A DNA stretch of 64,000 bases from Escherichia sp. ESNIH1 (GCA_002918705.1 PQKR01000001.1:372001-436000), one strand, 5' to 3'. Positions 20,804 to 32,518 are shown, counted from the first letter of the stretch. The notes: generated from the sequence alone by a model not told the origin. Translations and numbers: made by a program.

Positions 20804-22666
20804 TTAAACCGTCGGCCTGGCCTGCGGTTCGTCGTTGGCATCGCCGGAGTGTTTGCCCTCCTCCGTACCCTGCCAGCCGTGCCGCTGGGTATGAGAGAGA
20901 TGGGCCCGATCCTCGGTAATGATCTCCGTCAGCATGGCGCTGGTGCGTTTGAACACCGCCGCCCGCGCCTGGGTATCATCTTCACCCTGCGCCATCTCCT
21001 CTATCATGTCTGAATTATAGCGGCGAAACAGATCGGCGCGCTCCCGGGCCTCATACTCGCCCAGTCCCAGACTCTCCAGCGCCAGACGACCGGTACGCAG
21101 CGCGCCTTCAAAGGTTTCACGCTCCGGCCGCTCGACGCCCGCCTGGCGCAGGCGGATAAAGTGATCGACGTCGCGGGCACGGGCAACAATTTGCAGATGA
21201 GGGAAGTGCTCTTTAGCCAGCTCGGTCAATTGCAGGTTAGCCTTGGGATCGTCAATGGCGTTGATCAGCACCTCGGCCTTGCCTGCCCCGGCGGATTCCA
21301 GCAGATCCACGCGGGTCGCATCGCCATAGAAGACCTTCATGCCAAACTTGCGCAGGGTTTCAATATGGTCAGGATCGTGATCGAGAACGACCATTTTCAC
21401 CCCGCTGGAGAGCAGCAGACGACCGGCAATCTGTCCGAAACGGCCGAAGCCCGCAATAATGACCCGCGGCTGCTCTTCGTCAATCTCATCCGCCTCACGC
21501 TGCTGGCCTGTGCTTTTGCTATCAAGCCGGGTCAGCAGCACCAGCAGCAGCGGCGTCGCCGCCATTGAGAGCGCCACCGCCAGGGTCAGCGCCTTGGCCC
21601 ACTCGGGATCCAGCACGTTAGCGCTTTGCGCCGTGCCAAATACCACGAAGGCAAATTCGCTCCCCTGCCCCAGCAGAACCGCGAACCAGCGCCGCTGCTT
21701 ACCCGGCACCTTCAACGGACGGGCAATCAGCCATAGCACCAGGGTTTTAATCACCAGGAAGCCCACCAGCAGGATGATAATGCGCAGCGGGTGGGTCACC
21801 AGGGTACCGAAGTCGATAGACATGCCGACGCCGATAAAGAACAGCCCCAGCAGCAGACCTTTAAACGGCTCGATATCGCTCTCCAGCGCATGACGGTACT
21901 CGGAACTGGCCAGCAGCACCCCGGCCAGGAAGGCCCCCATCGCCATCGGCAGCCCGGCCTCCTCCAGCAGCAGCCCGAAGCCAAAGACCAGGAACAGCGC
22001 TACGGCGCTGAAGACTTCTCGCAGGCCAGTGCGGGCGACAAAGCGCAGCGCCGGACGCGCAACGTAGCGGCCAATCAGCACCACTATAGCCAGCGCGGCG
22101 ACCACCTTCAGCGCCGAAAGGGTAAAGGCACCCAGCGTGGTGGCCCCGCCGCTGGCTGCCAGCAGGGGGATCATCGCCACCAGCGGAATGGCGGCGATAT
22201 CCTGGAACAGCAGAACGGCAAAGGCGCTGCGTCCCATCTGCGAGACCATCAGGTTACGCTCGTTCATGGCCTGCATGGCGATTGCCGTCGAGGAGAGCCC
22301 CAGCGTCAGGCCGATCAGCACCGCCACCTGCCAGCGCAGGCCCAGCGCCATACAGAACGCGCCCAGCAGCAGGCCGCAGACCAGCATCTGCAGCGCGCCG
22401 CCGCCAAACACCGAGGCACGCAGCTTCCACAGCCGCTGGGGATCCAGCTCAAGACCGATAACAAACAGCATCAGCACCACGCCGATCTCAGCAAAGTGCA
22501 GGATCGACTCGGCGTCGGTGACCAGCCGCAGCCCCCACGGACCAATAATGCAGCCCGCAATCAGATAGCCGAGCACCGAGCCGAGGCCGAGGCGCACCGC
22601 AATCGGCACGATCAGCGCCGCCGATCCCAGGTAGATGAGCGCTTGTATTAGGGTATGGCTATCCAT
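20804..22666 (-). CDS. kefC: Glutathione-gated potassium efflux antiporter KefC
   Basis: CPA2-family K+/H+ antiporter activated by glutathione S-conjugates to acidify the cytoplasm during electrophile stress. The 620-residue protein has about 12 hydrophobic helices up to residue 380, then a KTN/RCK nucleotide-binding domain beginning [18 protein letters not shown] with the GxGxxG fold, and a hydrophilic tail. It overlaps the kefF stop by 8 bases, so the two are co-translated as in E. coli. Confidence 0.97.
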   Translation of the reverse strand: MDSHTLIQALIYLGSAALIVPIAVRLGLGSVLGYLIAGCIIGPWGLRLVTDAESILHFAEIGVVLMLFVIGLELDPQRLWKLRASVFGGGALQMLVCGLLLGAFCMALGLRWQVAVLIGLTLGLSSTAIAMQAMNERNLMVSQMGRSAFAVLLFQDIAAIPLVAMIPLLAASGGATTLGAFTLSALKVVAALAIVVLIGRYVARPALRFVARTGLREVFSAVALFLVFGFGLLLEEAGLPMAMGAFLAGVLLASSEYRHALESDIEPFKGLLLGLFFIGVGMSIDFGTLVTHPLRIIILLVGFLVIKTLVLWLIARPLKVPGKQRRWFAVLLGQGSEFAFVVFGTAQSANVLDPEWAKALTLAVALSMAATPLLLVLLTRLDSKSTGQQREADEIDEEQPRVIIAGFGRFGQIAGRLLLSSGVKMVVLDHDPDHIETLRKFGMKVFYGDATRVDLLESAGAGKAEVLINAIDDPKANLQLTELAKEHFPHLQIVARARDVDHFIRLRQAGVERPERETFEGALRTGRLALESLGLGEYEARERADLFRRYNSDMIEEMAQGEDDTQARAAVFKRTSAMLTEIITEDRAHLSHTQRHGWQGTEEGKHSGDANDEPQARPTV

Positions 22667-23189
22667 GATTGACCTCCTGCCACTCCATCAGCCGCTGCTT
22701 GTAGTGACGCGCCTTGGCATTCAGGGTTTCATCATCGTTGACGAACGTGTTGTGCATCGAGAAAGGGGCCAGCCACTTCATGCCGCAGTAGATCGCCGTG
22801 GCCTGCAGGGGCTGCGCCAGCGCCTCAAAGCCCGGATGCGAACCAATATCGAAGTGGTGCTCACCGCCGCCGGTAGTCACGGCCCACAGCAGATGCTTGC
22901 CGTGCAGCGCGGTACCGCCCTCGCCGTAGGCCCAGCCGTGCGTGAGCACTTTATCCATCCATAGCTTGAGCAGCGGCGGGACGCTATACCACTGCAGAGG
23001 ATGCTGCCAGACTACCAGATCCGCGCGCGATACGGCCTCCTGCTCGGCGGCGATATCAATATTGAAGTCGGGATAGAGTTGGTAAAGCGAACGGACTTCC
23101 ACGCCGTCCAGCGCCTCTGCCTGCTCAAGCATCCGCTTATTCGCGTGGGAATGCCGCGGATAGGGATGAGCATAAATAATCAGAATCAT
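22659..23189 (-). CDS. kefF: KefC ancillary flavoprotein (quinone oxidoreductase) KefF
   Basis: Flavodoxin-like FMN protein of 176 residues that binds KefC, is needed for full antiporter activity and reduces quinones. [20 protein letters not shown] forms the FMN-binding start, and [19 protein letters not shown] and TTGGGEHHF match the NQO1-like fold. It is the first gene of the kefF-kefC pair. E. coli has yaaU upstream; here a small lipoprotein gene is next. Confidence 0.97.
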   Translation of the reverse strand: MILIIYAHPYPRHSHANKRMLEQAEALDGVEVRSLYQLYPDFNIDIAAEQEAVSRADLVVWQHPLQWYSVPPLLKLWMDKVLTHGWAYGEGGTALHGKHLLWAVTTGGGEHHFDIGSHPGFEALAQPLQATAIYCGMKWLAPFSMHNTFVNDDETLNAKARHYKQRLMEWQEVNHG

Positions 23190-23276
23190 TTATTAACCTG
23201 TCTAAACTACGCTGTTGTAATGGCAGTGAGTTTAGACAGTTAATCGGTGCGCTTACAGAGGAAAGATCCGCTTTGC

Positions 23277-23498
23277 TTAGTCTTTTTCGATCAGTTGGGA
23301 GACGTCGGATGTTTTGATCTGGCGGCTATAGCCCTGCTGGTCAACATAGCGGGTCATGCCGGTATCTTTATCAATTTCAGGCTTGCCCTGGGTAACGATC
23401 ATCTCGCCGCTTTTGGTCGACATAATGTAGTCGCTGGAGCAGCCTACCAACGAAAGTGATACGGCACCCAGAAACAGAACAGCAGCAATCCTCTTCAT
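23277..23498 (-). CDS. YgdI/YgdR-type small lipoprotein (DUF903)
   Basis: A 73-residue lipoprotein precursor: signal MKRIAAVLFLGAVSLS, lipobox LVGC with the acylated Cys, then a mature part of about 54 residues with IMSTKSGEMIVTQGKPEID and DTGMTRYVDQQG, typical of the SH3-like YgdI/YgdR family. No function is established for the family. A GGAG-type ribosome site precedes the ATG. A related gene lies 197 bases upstream; the pair occupies the cai/fix/yaaU place between kefF and carB. Confidence 0.88.
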   Translation of the reverse strand: MKRIAAVLFLGAVSLSLVGCSSDYIMSTKSGEMIVTQGKPEIDKDTGMTRYVDQQGYSRQIKTSDVSQLIEKD

Positions 23499-23604
23499 AA
23501 CAGACTCCTTATATCGTGGAGAGGAGAGTGTAACGAAGCGATCTATTATTTAATATCGCAAAAATATATTAAAATGCTAACGGCGAAGCGATTGGAAATA
23601 TATT

Positions 23605-23665
23605 CACCTGAATTATTGTTCAGGTGGTAATAATAAAAAAGCCCGGCAGTTTTACTCTGCCAGGC
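23605..23665 (-). terminator. Two hairpins between the lipoprotein genes
   Basis: Read on the minus strand after the 23696 gene, stem arms 23657-23665 and 23641-23649 (one mismatch) are followed by a run of T (the AAAAAA at 23635-23640 on the plus strand): a good terminator. A second perfect 8-bp hairpin (CACCTGAA and its complement) lies at 23605-23626. The downstream lipoprotein gene therefore probably has its own promoter. Confidence 0.8.
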
Positions 23666-23695
23666 GGTGGGCGGCAACACTCAAGGTATATATAA

Positions 23696-23929
23696 TTAGT
23701 TATCAAGTTCGCTCATATTTTTCAGCTGGTCGCGATTGATCTGTTCTGTCTGGCCCGTTGCGGCATTTTTATATGATACCAGACCGGTGTCACTGTCTAC
23801 CTTTGGTTTTCCGTCAGTCACAATGGTTTTGCCGTCGGTGGTTTTCACAGCCTGATTAGAGGAACAACCCGCTACGGTAAATAACGTTGCTGCGGCCAAA
23901 ATGGACGTCATGAGAATGCGCTTTTGCAT
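23696..23929 (-). CDS. YgdI/YgdR-type small lipoprotein (DUF903), second copy
   Basis: A 77-residue lipoprotein precursor with signal MQKRILMTSILAAATLF and lipobox TVAGC, followed by VKTTDGKTIVTDGKPKVDSD and TGLVSYKNAATGQ. Its mature half is clearly related to the neighbouring 73-residue protein, so the two look like diverged tandem duplicates. The GGGAGAACACC upstream of ATG serves as ribosome site. It is separated from carB by a terminator and about 180 bases. Confidence 0.88.
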   Translation of the reverse strand: MQKRILMTSILAAATLFTVAGCSSNQAVKTTDGKTIVTDGKPKVDSDTGLVSYKNAATGQTEQINRDQLKNMSELDN

Positions 23930-24066
23930 GGTGTTCTCCCTGCTTTAAGGTGAATTTCACTTATCTTCCTGACTAACTGTAGACTATTTGCTTGATGTAT
24001 CAGATAAATACAGAACACTCTTAGGCAGCGAACAATACCCCATAGCCATCCGCGACGCGTAAAATG

Positions 24067-24089
24067 AAAAAACCCGCCGGAGCGGGTTT
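24067..24089 (-). terminator. Rho-independent terminator of carAB
   Basis: An 8-bp stem (AAACCCGC at 24070-24077, complement at 24082-24089) with a CGGA loop and a T-run on the minus strand begins 19 bases after the carB stop. Confidence 0.93.
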
Positions 24090-24107
24090 GGTAACATTTG
24101 CAGACGC

Positions 24108-27100
24108 TTATTTAGCAATCTGCGCGTGCATCTCCTGCACGGAGGTGACTTTCTCGGTGGCATCCGCATTCAGCGCCATCGCCGTGGCAAAGCCGCCGTT
24201 CAGGGTGGTGTCGTAGTGCACCTTGTACTGCAGGGCACTGCGGCGGATCAGCTTGGAGTCCTCAATCGCCTGACGGCCTGCGGTGGTGTTGATGATGTAG
24301 GTGTACTCACCATTCTTGATACGATCCTGAATGTGCGGACGCCCTTCATGCACCTTGTTCACCAGACGCGGGTTGATACCTGCTTCACCCAGCACAATCG
24401 CCGTACCGTGGGTGGCATCCAGCTCAAAGCCGAACTTCAGCAGCTTGGCGGCCAGGTCAACGACGCGCTCTTTGTCGCCTTCACGTACGGAGAGCAGCGC
24501 CCGGCCCTGTTTCTTCATGGTGGAGTTACTGCCCAGCTGCGCCTTGGCAAAGGCCTCGGCGAAGGTGCGGCCTACGCCCATCACTTCACCGGTAGAGCGC
24601 ATCTCTGGCCCTAACAGCGGGTCCACGCCAGGGAATTTGTTGAACGGCAGCACCACCTCTTTCACCGAGTAGTACGGCGGGATAATCTCTTTAGTGACGC
24701 CCTGCTCGGCCAGGGTTTTACCGGCCATCACCCGCGCTGCCACCTTCGCCAGCGGCACGCCGGTGGCTTTGGAGACGAACGGTACGGTACGCGCAGCGCG
24801 TGGGTTAACCTCAATCAGGTAGACTTCGTTGTCCTTCACCGCGAACTGGACGTTCATCAGGCCGCGTACCTGCAGCTCGAAGGCCAGCTTCTGCACCTGC
24901 TGGCGCATCACGTCCTGGATCTCCTGGCTCAGGGTGTAGGCCGGGAGTGAACAGGCCGAGTCACCGGAGTGCACGCCCGCCTGCTCAATGTGCTCCATAA
25001 TGCCGCCAATCAGCACCATTTCGCCGTCGCAGATAGCGTCAACGTCCACCTCTACCGCGTCGTCAAGGAAGCGGTCCAGCAGTACCGGCGCGTCGTTAGA
25101 GACGCTGACCGCCGTCATAAAGTAGCGACGCAGGTCAGTCTCATCATAGACAATCTCCATCGCCCGGCCGCCCAGCACGTAGGAGGGGCGCACCACCAGC
25201 GGGTAGCCAATCTCTTTCGCCTTCTCAACCGCCTGCTCGATAGCGGTCACGGTGGCGTTGGCAGGCTGCTTCAGCTTCAGACGGTCTACCGCCTGCTGGA
25301 AGCGCTCGCGGTCTTCGGCGCGGTCGATAGCATCCGGGCTGGTACCGATAACCGGTACGCCAGCGGCTTCCAGGGCACGGGCCAGCTTCAGCGGGGTCTG
25401 GCCGCCGTACTGAACGATAACGCCCTTCGGCTTCTCGATGCGGACGATCTCCAGCACGTCTTCCAGGGTGACCGGCTCAAAGTAGAGGCGATCCGAGGTG
25501 TCGTAGTCGGTGGAGACGGTTTCCGGGTTACAGTTGACCATGATGGTCTCGTAGCCATCTTCACGCAGCGCCAGCGAGGCGTGTACGCAGCAGTAGTCAA
25601 ACTCGATGCCCTGGCCGATACGGTTTGGTCCGCCGCCCAGCACCATGATTTTGTCACGATCCTGAGTCGGGTTCGCCTCACACTCCTCCTCATAGGTGGA
25701 GTACATATAGGCGGTGTCGGTGGCGAACTCTGCGGCACAGGTGTCCACCCGCTTGTAGACCGGGTGCAGATTGTACTGCTCGCGCAGCTTGCGCACTTCC
25801 GCTTCACGTACGCCTGCCAGCTTGGCCAGACGCGCGTCGGCAAAGCCTTTGCGCTTCAGCTGGCGCAGGAAGTCAGCGTCGAGGCCGTTGATGCCCACTT
25901 CCGCCACCTTCTCTTCCAGGCGCACCAGCTCTTCAATCTGTACCAGGAACCAGCGGTCAACGTTGGTCAGGTTAAAGACGCCGTCAACCGACAGGCCCGC
26001 ACGGAAGGCGTCCGCGATGTACCAGATACGCTCTGCGCCCGCGTCTTTCAGCTCGCGGCGAATTTTGGTCAGCGCTTCCGGATCGTCCAGGCTCACTTTC
26101 GGGTCGAACCCGGTCGCGCCCACTTCCAGGCCGCGCAGCGCTTTCTGCAGCGATTCCTGCTGGGTGCGACCAATCGCCATCACTTCGCCAACGGACTTCA
26201 TCTGGGTCGTCAGTCGGTCATTGGCACCAACGAATTTCTCGAAGTTAAAGCGTGGGATTTTCGTAACAACGTAGTCGATAGAGGGCTCAAACGACGCCGG
26301 GGTACGGCCGCCGGTGATGTCGTTCATCAGCTCGTCGAGGGTGTAGCCCACCGCCAGCTTGGCTGCGACTTTCGCAATCGGGAAGCCGGTCGCCTTCGAC
26401 GCCAGCGCCGAGGAGCGGGAGACGCGCGGGTTCATCTCGATAACGATCAGGCGACCGTTTTTCGGGTTGACCGAGAACTGAACGTTAGAGCCGCCGGTTT
26501 CGACGCCGATTTCACGCAGTACCGCCATCGAGGCGTTACGCATGATCTGATACTCTTTATCGGTCAGGGTCTGCGCCGGAGCGACGGTGATGGAGTCACC
26601 GGTGTGAATGCCCATTGCGTCAAAGTTTTCGATAGAGCAGACGATGATGCAGTTGTCGTTTTTATCGCGCACCACCTCCATCTCATACTCTTTCCAGCCA
26701 ATCAGCGACTCATCAATCAGCAGCTCGTTGGTTGGGGAGAGATCCAGACCGCGGGCGCAGATCTCTTCGAACTCTTCGCGGTTATAGGCGATGCCGCCGC
26801 CGGTGCCGCCCATAGTGAATGAGGGGCGGATAATGCACGGATAGCCGACATCGGCGGCAACCGCCAGCGCCTCTTCCATGTTATGCGCAATGCCGGAACG
26901 GGCAGTATCGAGGCCGATCTTCTTCATCGCGACGTCGAAACGGCGACGATCTTCAGCTTTATCAATCGCGTCGGCGGTGGCACCAATCATCGTCACGCCA
27001 AACTCTTCCAGTACGCCCTGGCGCTCCAGCTCCAGCGCACAGTTCAGCGCCGTCTGGCCACCCATCGTTGGCAGTACCGCATCCGGGCGCTCTTTTTCGA

Positions 27101-27332
27101 TGATTTTGCGCACCACTTCCCAGTGGATAGGCTCAATGTAGGTGGCGTCCGCCATCTCCGGGTCGGTCATAATGGTTGCCGGATTGGAGTTCACCAGGAT
27201 GACGCGGTAACCCTCTTCGCGCAGGGCTTTACACGCCTGGGCACCGGAGTAGTCAAATTCGCAGGCCTGGCCGATGACGATCGGGCCAGCGCCAAGGATC
27301 AGGATGCTTTTAATGTCTGTACGTTTTGGCAT
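24108..27332 (-). CDS. carB: Carbamoyl-phosphate synthase large subunit
   Basis: Large subunit of the enzyme that makes carbamoyl phosphate from bicarbonate, glutamine-derived ammonia and two ATP, feeding pyrimidine and arginine synthesis. At 1074 residues it is one longer than in E. coli. Two homologous ATP-grasp halves are visible ([20 protein letters not shown] and [19 protein letters not shown] start each; [12 protein letters not shown] lies in the second), then the C-terminal allosteric MGS-like domain for UMP and ornithine ([19 protein letters not shown]). It follows carA by 18 bases. Confidence 0.99.
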   Translation of the reverse strand: MPKRTDIKSILILGAGPIVIGQACEFDYSGAQACKALREEGYRVILVNSNPATIMTDPEMADATYIEPIHWEVVRKIIEKERPDAVLPTMGGQTALNCALELERQGVLEEFGVTMIGATADAIDKAEDRRRFDVAMKKIGLDTARSGIAHNMEEALAVAADVGYPCIIRPSFTMGGTGGGIAYNREEFEEICARGLDLSPTNELLIDESLIGWKEYEMEVVRDKNDNCIIVCSIENFDAMGIHTGDSITVAPAQTLTDKEYQIMRNASMAVLREIGVETGGSNVQFSVNPKNGRLIVIEMNPRVSRSSALASKATGFPIAKVAAKLAVGYTLDELMNDITGGRTPASFEPSIDYVVTKIPRFNFEKFVGANDRLTTQMKSVGEVMAIGRTQQESLQKALRGLEVGATGFDPKVSLDDPEALTKIRRELKDAGAERIWYIADAFRAGLSVDGVFNLTNVDRWFLVQIEELVRLEEKVAEVGINGLDADFLRQLKRKGFADARLAKLAGVREAEVRKLREQYNLHPVYKRVDTCAAEFATDTAYMYSTYEEECEANPTQDRDKIMVLGGGPNRIGQGIEFDYCCVHASLALREDGYETIMVNCNPETVSTDYDTSDRLYFEPVTLEDVLEIVRIEKPKGVIVQYGGQTPLKLARALEAAGVPVIGTSPDAIDRAEDRERFQQAVDRLKLKQPANATVTAIEQAVEKAKEIGYPLVVRPSYVLGGRAMEIVYDETDLRRYFMTAVSVSNDAPVLLDRFLDDAVEVDVDAICDGEMVLIGGIMEHIEQAGVHSGDSACSLPAYTLSQEIQDVMRQQVQKLAFELQVRGLMNVQFAVKDNEVYLIEVNPRAARTVPFVSKATGVPLAKVAARVMAGKTLAEQGVTKEIIPPYYSVKEVVLPFNKFPGVDPLLGPEMRSTGEVMGVGRTFAEAFAKAQLGSNSTMKKQGRALLSVREGDKERVVDLAAKLLKFGFELDATHGTAIVLGEAGINPRLVNKVHEGRPHIQDRIKNGEYTYIINTTAGRQAIEDSKLIRRSALQYKVHYDTTLNGGFATAMALNADATEKVTSVQEMHAQIAK

Positions 27333-27350
27333 GGTCTTCTCGGCTCCTGA

Positions 27351-28499
27351 TTATTTAGCAGTCTTACGGTATTGCTCGATAAGTTCGATAAAGTGATCGA
27401 ACAGCGGCGCGGCATCGTGCGGGCCTGGGCTGGCTTCCGGATGTCCCTGGAAGCTGAACGCTGGCTTATCAGTACGATGGATGCCCTGCAGGGTACCGTC
27501 GAACAGTGACGTATGCGTTACGCGCAGGTTAGCCGGCATGGTCGCCTCATCCACCGCAAAGCCGTGGTTTTGCGCAGTGATCATCACGGTGTTGTTATCG
27601 ATATCTTTAACCGGGTGGTTGCCGCCGTGGTGGCCGAACTTCATCTTCACGGTTTTTGCGCCGCTTGCCAGAGCCAGCAGCTGATGGCCGAGGCAGATAC
27701 CAAACACCGGAATGTCGGTCGCCAGGAAGGCCTGAATGGCATCGATGGCGTAGTCGCAGGGAGCCGGGTCGCCGGGGCCGTTGGAGAGGAAAATCCCGTC
27801 CGGGTTCATCTTCAGGACTTCATCCGCCGGGGTCTTCGCTGGGACGACCGTCAGGCGGCAGCCTCTGTCCACCAGCATACGCAGGATGTTGCGCTTCGCA
27901 CCGTAGTCGTAAGCCACCACGTGGAACGGCAGCGCCTCCTCTTTCTTCGCTTCCGGCAGCTCACCGGCCAGCGTCCAGCTCCCCTGGGTCCAGCTGTAGG
28001 GCTCAGCGGTGGTCACCTCTTTCGCCAGATCCATCCCGTTCAGGCCTGGGAACGCTTTTGCTTTTTCCAGGGCCAGGGCCGCATCCGGGCTATCGCCTGC
28101 GATAATGCAGCCGTTCTGAGCGCCCTTCTCGCGCAGCAGGCGGGTCAGCTTACGGGTATCGATATCGGCAATGGCCACGATGTTATGGCGTTTCAGGTAG
28201 GAAGAGAGGTCTTCGGTATTGCGGTAGTTGCTGGCAATCAGCGGCAGGTCACGAATAATCAGGCCTTGAGCATGAACCTGGGACGCTTCTTCATCGGCTT
28301 CGTTAGTGCCGACATTACCAATATGGGGATAAGTAAGAGTGACAATTTGGCGGGAATAGGAGGGATCAGTAAGGATTTCTTGATAACCGGTCATTGAAGT
28401 ATTGAAAACGACTTCCCCAACCGCCGAACCTGTTGCCCCTATGGCCCGACCGTGAAACTGGGTTCCGTCTTCCAGAACCAATAGCGCTGACTTAATCAA
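27351..28499 (-). CDS. carA: Carbamoyl-phosphate synthase small (glutaminase) subunit
   Basis: Class I glutamine amidotransferase subunit that supplies ammonia to CarB. The catalytic Cys is in [15 protein letters not shown] and the His/Glu of the triad in [11 protein letters not shown] place the start at the TTG at 28499, which follows GGAGGG and gives 382 residues beginning [12 protein letters not shown] as in E. coli. An upstream in-frame ATG at 28526 would add nine residues but lies inside an ARG box, so it is unlikely to be used. Confidence 0.97.
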   Translation of the reverse strand: MIKSALLVLEDGTQFHGRAIGATGSAVGEVVFNTSMTGYQEILTDPSYSRQIVTLTYPHIGNVGTNEADEEASQVHAQGLIIRDLPLIASNYRNTEDLSSYLKRHNIVAIADIDTRKLTRLLREKGAQNGCIIAGDSPDAALALEKAKAFPGLNGMDLAKEVTTAEPYSWTQGSWTLAGELPEAKKEEALPFHVVAYDYGAKRNILRMLVDRGCRLTVVPAKTPADEVLKMNPDGIFLSNGPGDPAPCDYAIDAIQAFLATDIPVFGICLGHQLLALASGAKTVKMKFGHHGGNHPVKDIDNNTVMITAQNHGFAVDEATMPANLRVTHTSLFDGTLQGIHRTDKPAFSFQGHPEASPGPHDAAPLFDHFIELIEQYRKTAK

Positions 28500-28504
28500 A
28501 ACAC

Positions 28505-28611
28505 CCTCCAGAGAATATTCACTCACTTTATTTGCATATTAATTCATATTGAAGCCACAAATCAATGCAAATCTGCTTACCGGTGTATTTTTGGCAAACG
28601 GCGGCATTCTA
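28505..28611 (-). promoter_or_regulatory. carAB control region: ARG boxes and promoter P1
   Basis: Two ArgR-type boxes lie just upstream of the TTG start: 28511-28528 (minus strand AAGTGAGTGAATATTCTC) and 28533-28550 (AATATGAATTAATATGCA), spaced as in E. coli carAB P2. About 60 bases further up is a P1-like promoter: minus-strand -10 TAGAAT at 28606-28611 with TAGACT 17 bases before it, followed by the GC-rich stretch GCCGCCGTTTGCC. The rest of the 454-base carA-dapB gap (28612-28870) is AT-rich with no credible gene; other pyrimidine/purine regulator sites are expected there but not assigned. Confidence 0.8.
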
Positions 28612-28870
28612 GAGACAACCCTGGTAAAAGTCTACCATCGCAGCCACTTTTTCTTAGTTTTTTGCAAAGCTGGTGGATAAGCGGCAGTTTAAGATGCAAA
28701 AAGGTGAGCTAAATTGCACAGGAAAACGCTTGCGCACCGCTGTGAAATGCTCTTTTTTATACGGAGCGGTAAAAGTGAGGCTGGATGAAGGAAACCTAAC
28801 AATTTTCGTTGAAAAACTGAAGAAAAATGAGAGTTATGACGTGTTAACACTAAAATCAGTACGTAACGGA

Positions 28871-28900
28871 TAAAATAAAGGGGCAATAAAATATTGCCCC
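28871..28900 (-). terminator. Rho-independent terminator of dapB
   Basis: Perfect 8-bp stem (GGGGCAAT at 28880-28887, complement 28893-28900) with loop AAAAT and a T-rich tail on the minus strand, 53 bases after the dapB stop. Confidence 0.88.
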
Positions 28901-28953
28901 GTGCAATCAAAGCATTGCGATCACAATAACCACATCACGATGGGTAATAAATA

Positions 28954-29790
<837 letters not shown>

Positions 29791-29933
29791 TTAATGAAAT
29801 GCTATAAATCGCCTTCAGATTAACCAGCCCGCTAACGGGCCGCCAGCCGAAAACGCCGATAATAAGAATTTAATGATAAACGCCGAAAAGTATCAGCAAA
29901 AGACATGATTGCTGCCTGAGCGGCAGCAACGTG

Positions 29934-30563
29934 CTATGGCAGGAGATAACTGATGGTCAGCTGGCCTTTCTTCTGTTTTATGCTGCCAATCACCAGCTTA
30001 TCGATATTTTGCAGGTTAGGAATATGCGTACCGCCGCACTGATAGGCGGGCAGATCGCCAAAGCGCACCTTACGCCGATCGCTTTCAAACTCAATATGGC
30101 GCAGTAGCCCGGCGCTTATCCAGGCCTCAATGCTTGCTAACAGCGTGTCGCTATCCGGCACGACGGCCCCCTCGCCTGCAATAAAGGTCACCTTTCCCTC
30201 TCCCGGCCAGTGGTGCGCTTTTACCGGTTGCCAGCCGTGCCGCTCTGCTGCATAGCCAATCAGATGGCCTGCGCTATGCCAGCGCGAGTGCAGAGCGCGG
30301 GTTTCCGCGTCGACATGAAGCGTCGTTTCACCTGACGCAAGCGGCGCCGGCAGAATGTGTATTACGCTCTCTCCACGCTGGATAACGCTCTCAACGTTAA
30401 CATTACCGATCCGTCCTGCATCGGCTGGCTGCCCTCCCCCCTGCGGATGAAACAGCGTCTTATCCAGCACAATGGCATAGCGGCCATCAGGCTCTTCGAT
30501 ACAGCTAAGCACCCGGGCAACGCCCTGGGTTGCATCGCTGGTGTAATAAAGACGTTCAGTCAT
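29934..30563 (-). CDS. AlaX-type alanyl-tRNA editing protein
   Basis: Free-standing trans-editing domain related to the AlaRS editing and C-terminal regions; family members deacylate Ser- or Gly-tRNA(Ala). The 209-residue protein carries the zinc-site pairs HSAGH (HxxxH) and CGGTH (CxxxH), and the N-terminal TLFHPQGGGQPAD motif typical of AlaX/AlaRS editing domains. It is divergent from a LysR-type regulator 92 bases away that may control it. E. coli K-12 has no equivalent gene at this locus, so this is an accessory pair. Confidence 0.9.
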   Translation of the reverse strand: MTERLYYTSDATQGVARVLSCIEEPDGRYAIVLDKTLFHPQGGGQPADAGRIGNVNVESVIQRGESVIHILPAPLASGETTLHVDAETRALHSRWHSAGHLIGYAAERHGWQPVKAHHWPGEGKVTFIAGEGAVVPDSDTLLASIEAWISAGLLRHIEFESDRRKVRFGDLPAYQCGGTHIPNLQNIDKLVIGSIKQKKGQLTISYLLP

Positions 30564-30655
30564 GGTTGTTCTCCTCTGTCTGAGAACAGTATATTTATAA
30601 TCTTCAGGGCGATAATTCCCTTTTCAATCACTGCACCTTTGCTTACCAGGCACAA

Positions 30656-31564
30656 ATGAACCCACTCCTGCTTCCCGATCTTGCGACCTTTGTTACCATT
30701 ATTGAACAGGGGAGCTTCTCCGCTGCGGCGCGCGTGAGTGGCACAACGCCCTCTGCCATTAGCCGCTGCGTCTCACGCCTGGAGCAGGAGATGGGCTGTA
30801 AGCTGCTGCATCGCACTACGCGCAAGCTGGCGCTGACGGAGACAGGTAGAACCGTTTACGAGCATGCCCAGGAGATGCTGGAGGCGGCCAGACAAGCGTT
30901 AGACTCGGGTGGCAGCCTGCAAACCGTGGCCCAGGGTAAGCTCACCGTTAGCGTACCGAAAGCCGTCGGTCGCTTCGTTATTCACCCGCTGATGCCTGAA
31001 TTTCTTGCCCGCTATCCGCAGATTGACGTCATCCTGCGGCTAGAGGATCGCTATGTCGATTTAATTAACGACGGCGTGGATTTGGTACTACGCATCACCG
31101 ACTCCCCTTCACCGGGCCTTTACGGCAAAGCGCTGATGCCGATAACCCATGCTATTTGCGCGACGCCTGAGTATTTACGCAGGCAGGGAACCCCTGCACA
31201 TCCGCAGGATCTGCGGCACCATAGCTGCATCTCTCTTGGCGAAACACCCGCTGATGCACGCTGGAAATTCCGCCTGCGGGACAAGATGGAGACCGTCCAG
31301 ACGCGCGGACGCTATGCAGCAAACCATACTGGTGTACGCCTGGACGCGGTGAAGCACCATATCGGCATTGGCAGCCTGCCGCTGTTTACCGCCCGCGAAG
31401 CGCTGGAGAGGGGAGAGATCGTACAGGTACTGCCGGAGTGGGAATTTATCAGCACTTACTCCGGAGAGCTGTGGCTGCTATGGACGCGGAATAAACATAT
31501 GCCCGCAAAAATGCGGGCAATGATTAACTATCTTACCGAAAAGATGCCCACAGGCATCCTTTGA
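30656..31564 (+). CDS. LysR-family transcriptional regulator
   Basis: LTTR of 302 residues. The N-terminal helix-turn-helix is LATFVTIIEQGSFSAAARVS to LLHRTTRKLALTETG (about residues 8-60), and the effector-binding domain spans about 92-295 (GKLTVSVPKAVGRFVIHPLM, DVILRLEDRYVDLI, VDLVLRI), resembling the CrgA/AaeR-like branch. The effector is unknown. Divergence from the AlaX gene suggests local regulation. Its stop is only three bases from the end of convergent ispH, with no terminator between, so antisense read-through is possible. Confidence 0.9.
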   Translation: MNPLLLPDLATFVTIIEQGSFSAAARVSGTTPSAISRCVSRLEQEMGCKLLHRTTRKLALTETGRTVYEHAQEMLEAARQALDSGGSLQTVAQGKLTVSVPKAVGRFVIHPLMPEFLARYPQIDVILRLEDRYVDLINDGVDLVLRITDSPSPGLYGKALMPITHAICATPEYLRRQGTPAHPQDLRHHSCISLGETPADARWKFRLRDKMETVQTRGRYAANHTGVRLDAVKHHIGIGSLPLFTAREALERGEIVQVLPEWEFISTYSGELWLLWTRNKHMPAKMRAMINYLTEKMPTGIL

Positions 31565-31567
31565 GCA

Positions 31568-32518
31568 CTACTCTACTTCACGTACGTCAACGCGCAGCTC
31601 TTTCGGCACCTCGAAGACGATATTCTCTTCGCGGCCCTCAAGGGGGATCGCTTCCCCGCCTCCCAGGGTTTGCAGGCGGGCGATGACGTTCTGCACCAGA
31701 ATATCTGGCGCAGAGGCACCGGCGGTAACGCCGACGCAGGCCGCATTCGCTACCCATGCCTCCTGGATATCGGACGCGTCGTCGATCAGAAACGCCGCTT
31801 TCCCCATCCGCTGAGCAAGCTCCGCCAGCCGGTTAGAGTTAGAGGAGTTTTTCGAGCCCACCACCAGCACCACGTCGGCCTGTTCGGCCAGGGCGCGCAC
31901 CGCCTCCTGGCGGTTGGTGGTAGCGTAGCAGATATCATCTTTACGCGGCCCAACGATTTTCGGGAAGCGGCTACGCAGGGCGTCAATGACCTCTGAGGTA
32001 TCATCTACCGACAGGGTGGTCTGGGTCATAAACGACAGCCGGGTTTCGTCTTTAACGTTGAGGGTCAGCACGTCCTCCGGGGACTCCACCAGGTACATGC
32101 CCCCTTTCGGGTTACTGTACTGGCCCATCGTGCCCTCCACTTCCGGGTGACCGGCATGACCGATAAGGATCGACTCTTCGCCACGGCGGCTGGCGCGTGC
32201 GACTTCCATATGCACCTTGGTCACCAGCGGACAGGTCGCGTCAAACACCGTCAGATCGCGGCTTTTGGCTTCGTTACGCACCGCCTGGGAGACGCCGTGG
32301 GCGGAGAAGATCAGGATAGCGCCGTCCGGCACTTCGCTGATCTGCTCGATGAAGATGGCGCCGCGCTCGCGCAGGCTGTCGACGACGTAGCGGTTATGCA
32401 CCACTTCGTGACGCACGTAAATCGGCGCGCCGTAGATTGCCAGCGCGTTCTCAACAATGCTGATAGCGCGGTCTACCCCGGCGCAGAAGCCGCGCGGGTT
32501 GGCCAACAGGATCTGCAT
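31568..32518 (-). CDS. ispH: 4-hydroxy-3-methylbut-2-enyl diphosphate reductase
   Basis: Iron-sulfur enzyme for the last step of the MEP isoprenoid pathway, giving IPP and DMAPP. The start [12 protein letters not shown] gives 316 residues as in E. coli. The three cluster-ligating cysteines are in [11 protein letters not shown] (Cys12), [10 protein letters not shown] and [12 protein letters not shown]. fkpB begins 1 base upstream of its start, preserving the ileS-lspA-fkpB-ispH order. Confidence 0.98.
   Translation of the reverse strand: MQILLANPRGFCAGVDRAISIVENALAIYGAPIYVRHEVVHNRYVVDSLRERGAIFIEQISEVPDGAILIFSAHGVSQAVRNEAKSRDLTVFDATCPLVTKVHMEVARASRRGEESILIGHAGHPEVEGTMGQYSNPKGGMYLVESPEDVLTLNVKDETRLSFMTQTTLSVDDTSEVIDALRSRFPKIVGPRKDDICYATTNRQEAVRALAEQADVVLVVGSKNSSNSNRLAELAQRMGKAAFLIDDASDIQEAWVANAACVGVTAGASAPDILVQNVIARLQTLGGGEAIPLEGREENIVFEVPKELRVDVREVE

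Noticed and set aside
28673-28873. Possible 66-residue gene in the carA-dapB gap
   Set aside because: AT-rich control DNA, no recognisable product and no convincing ribosome site.
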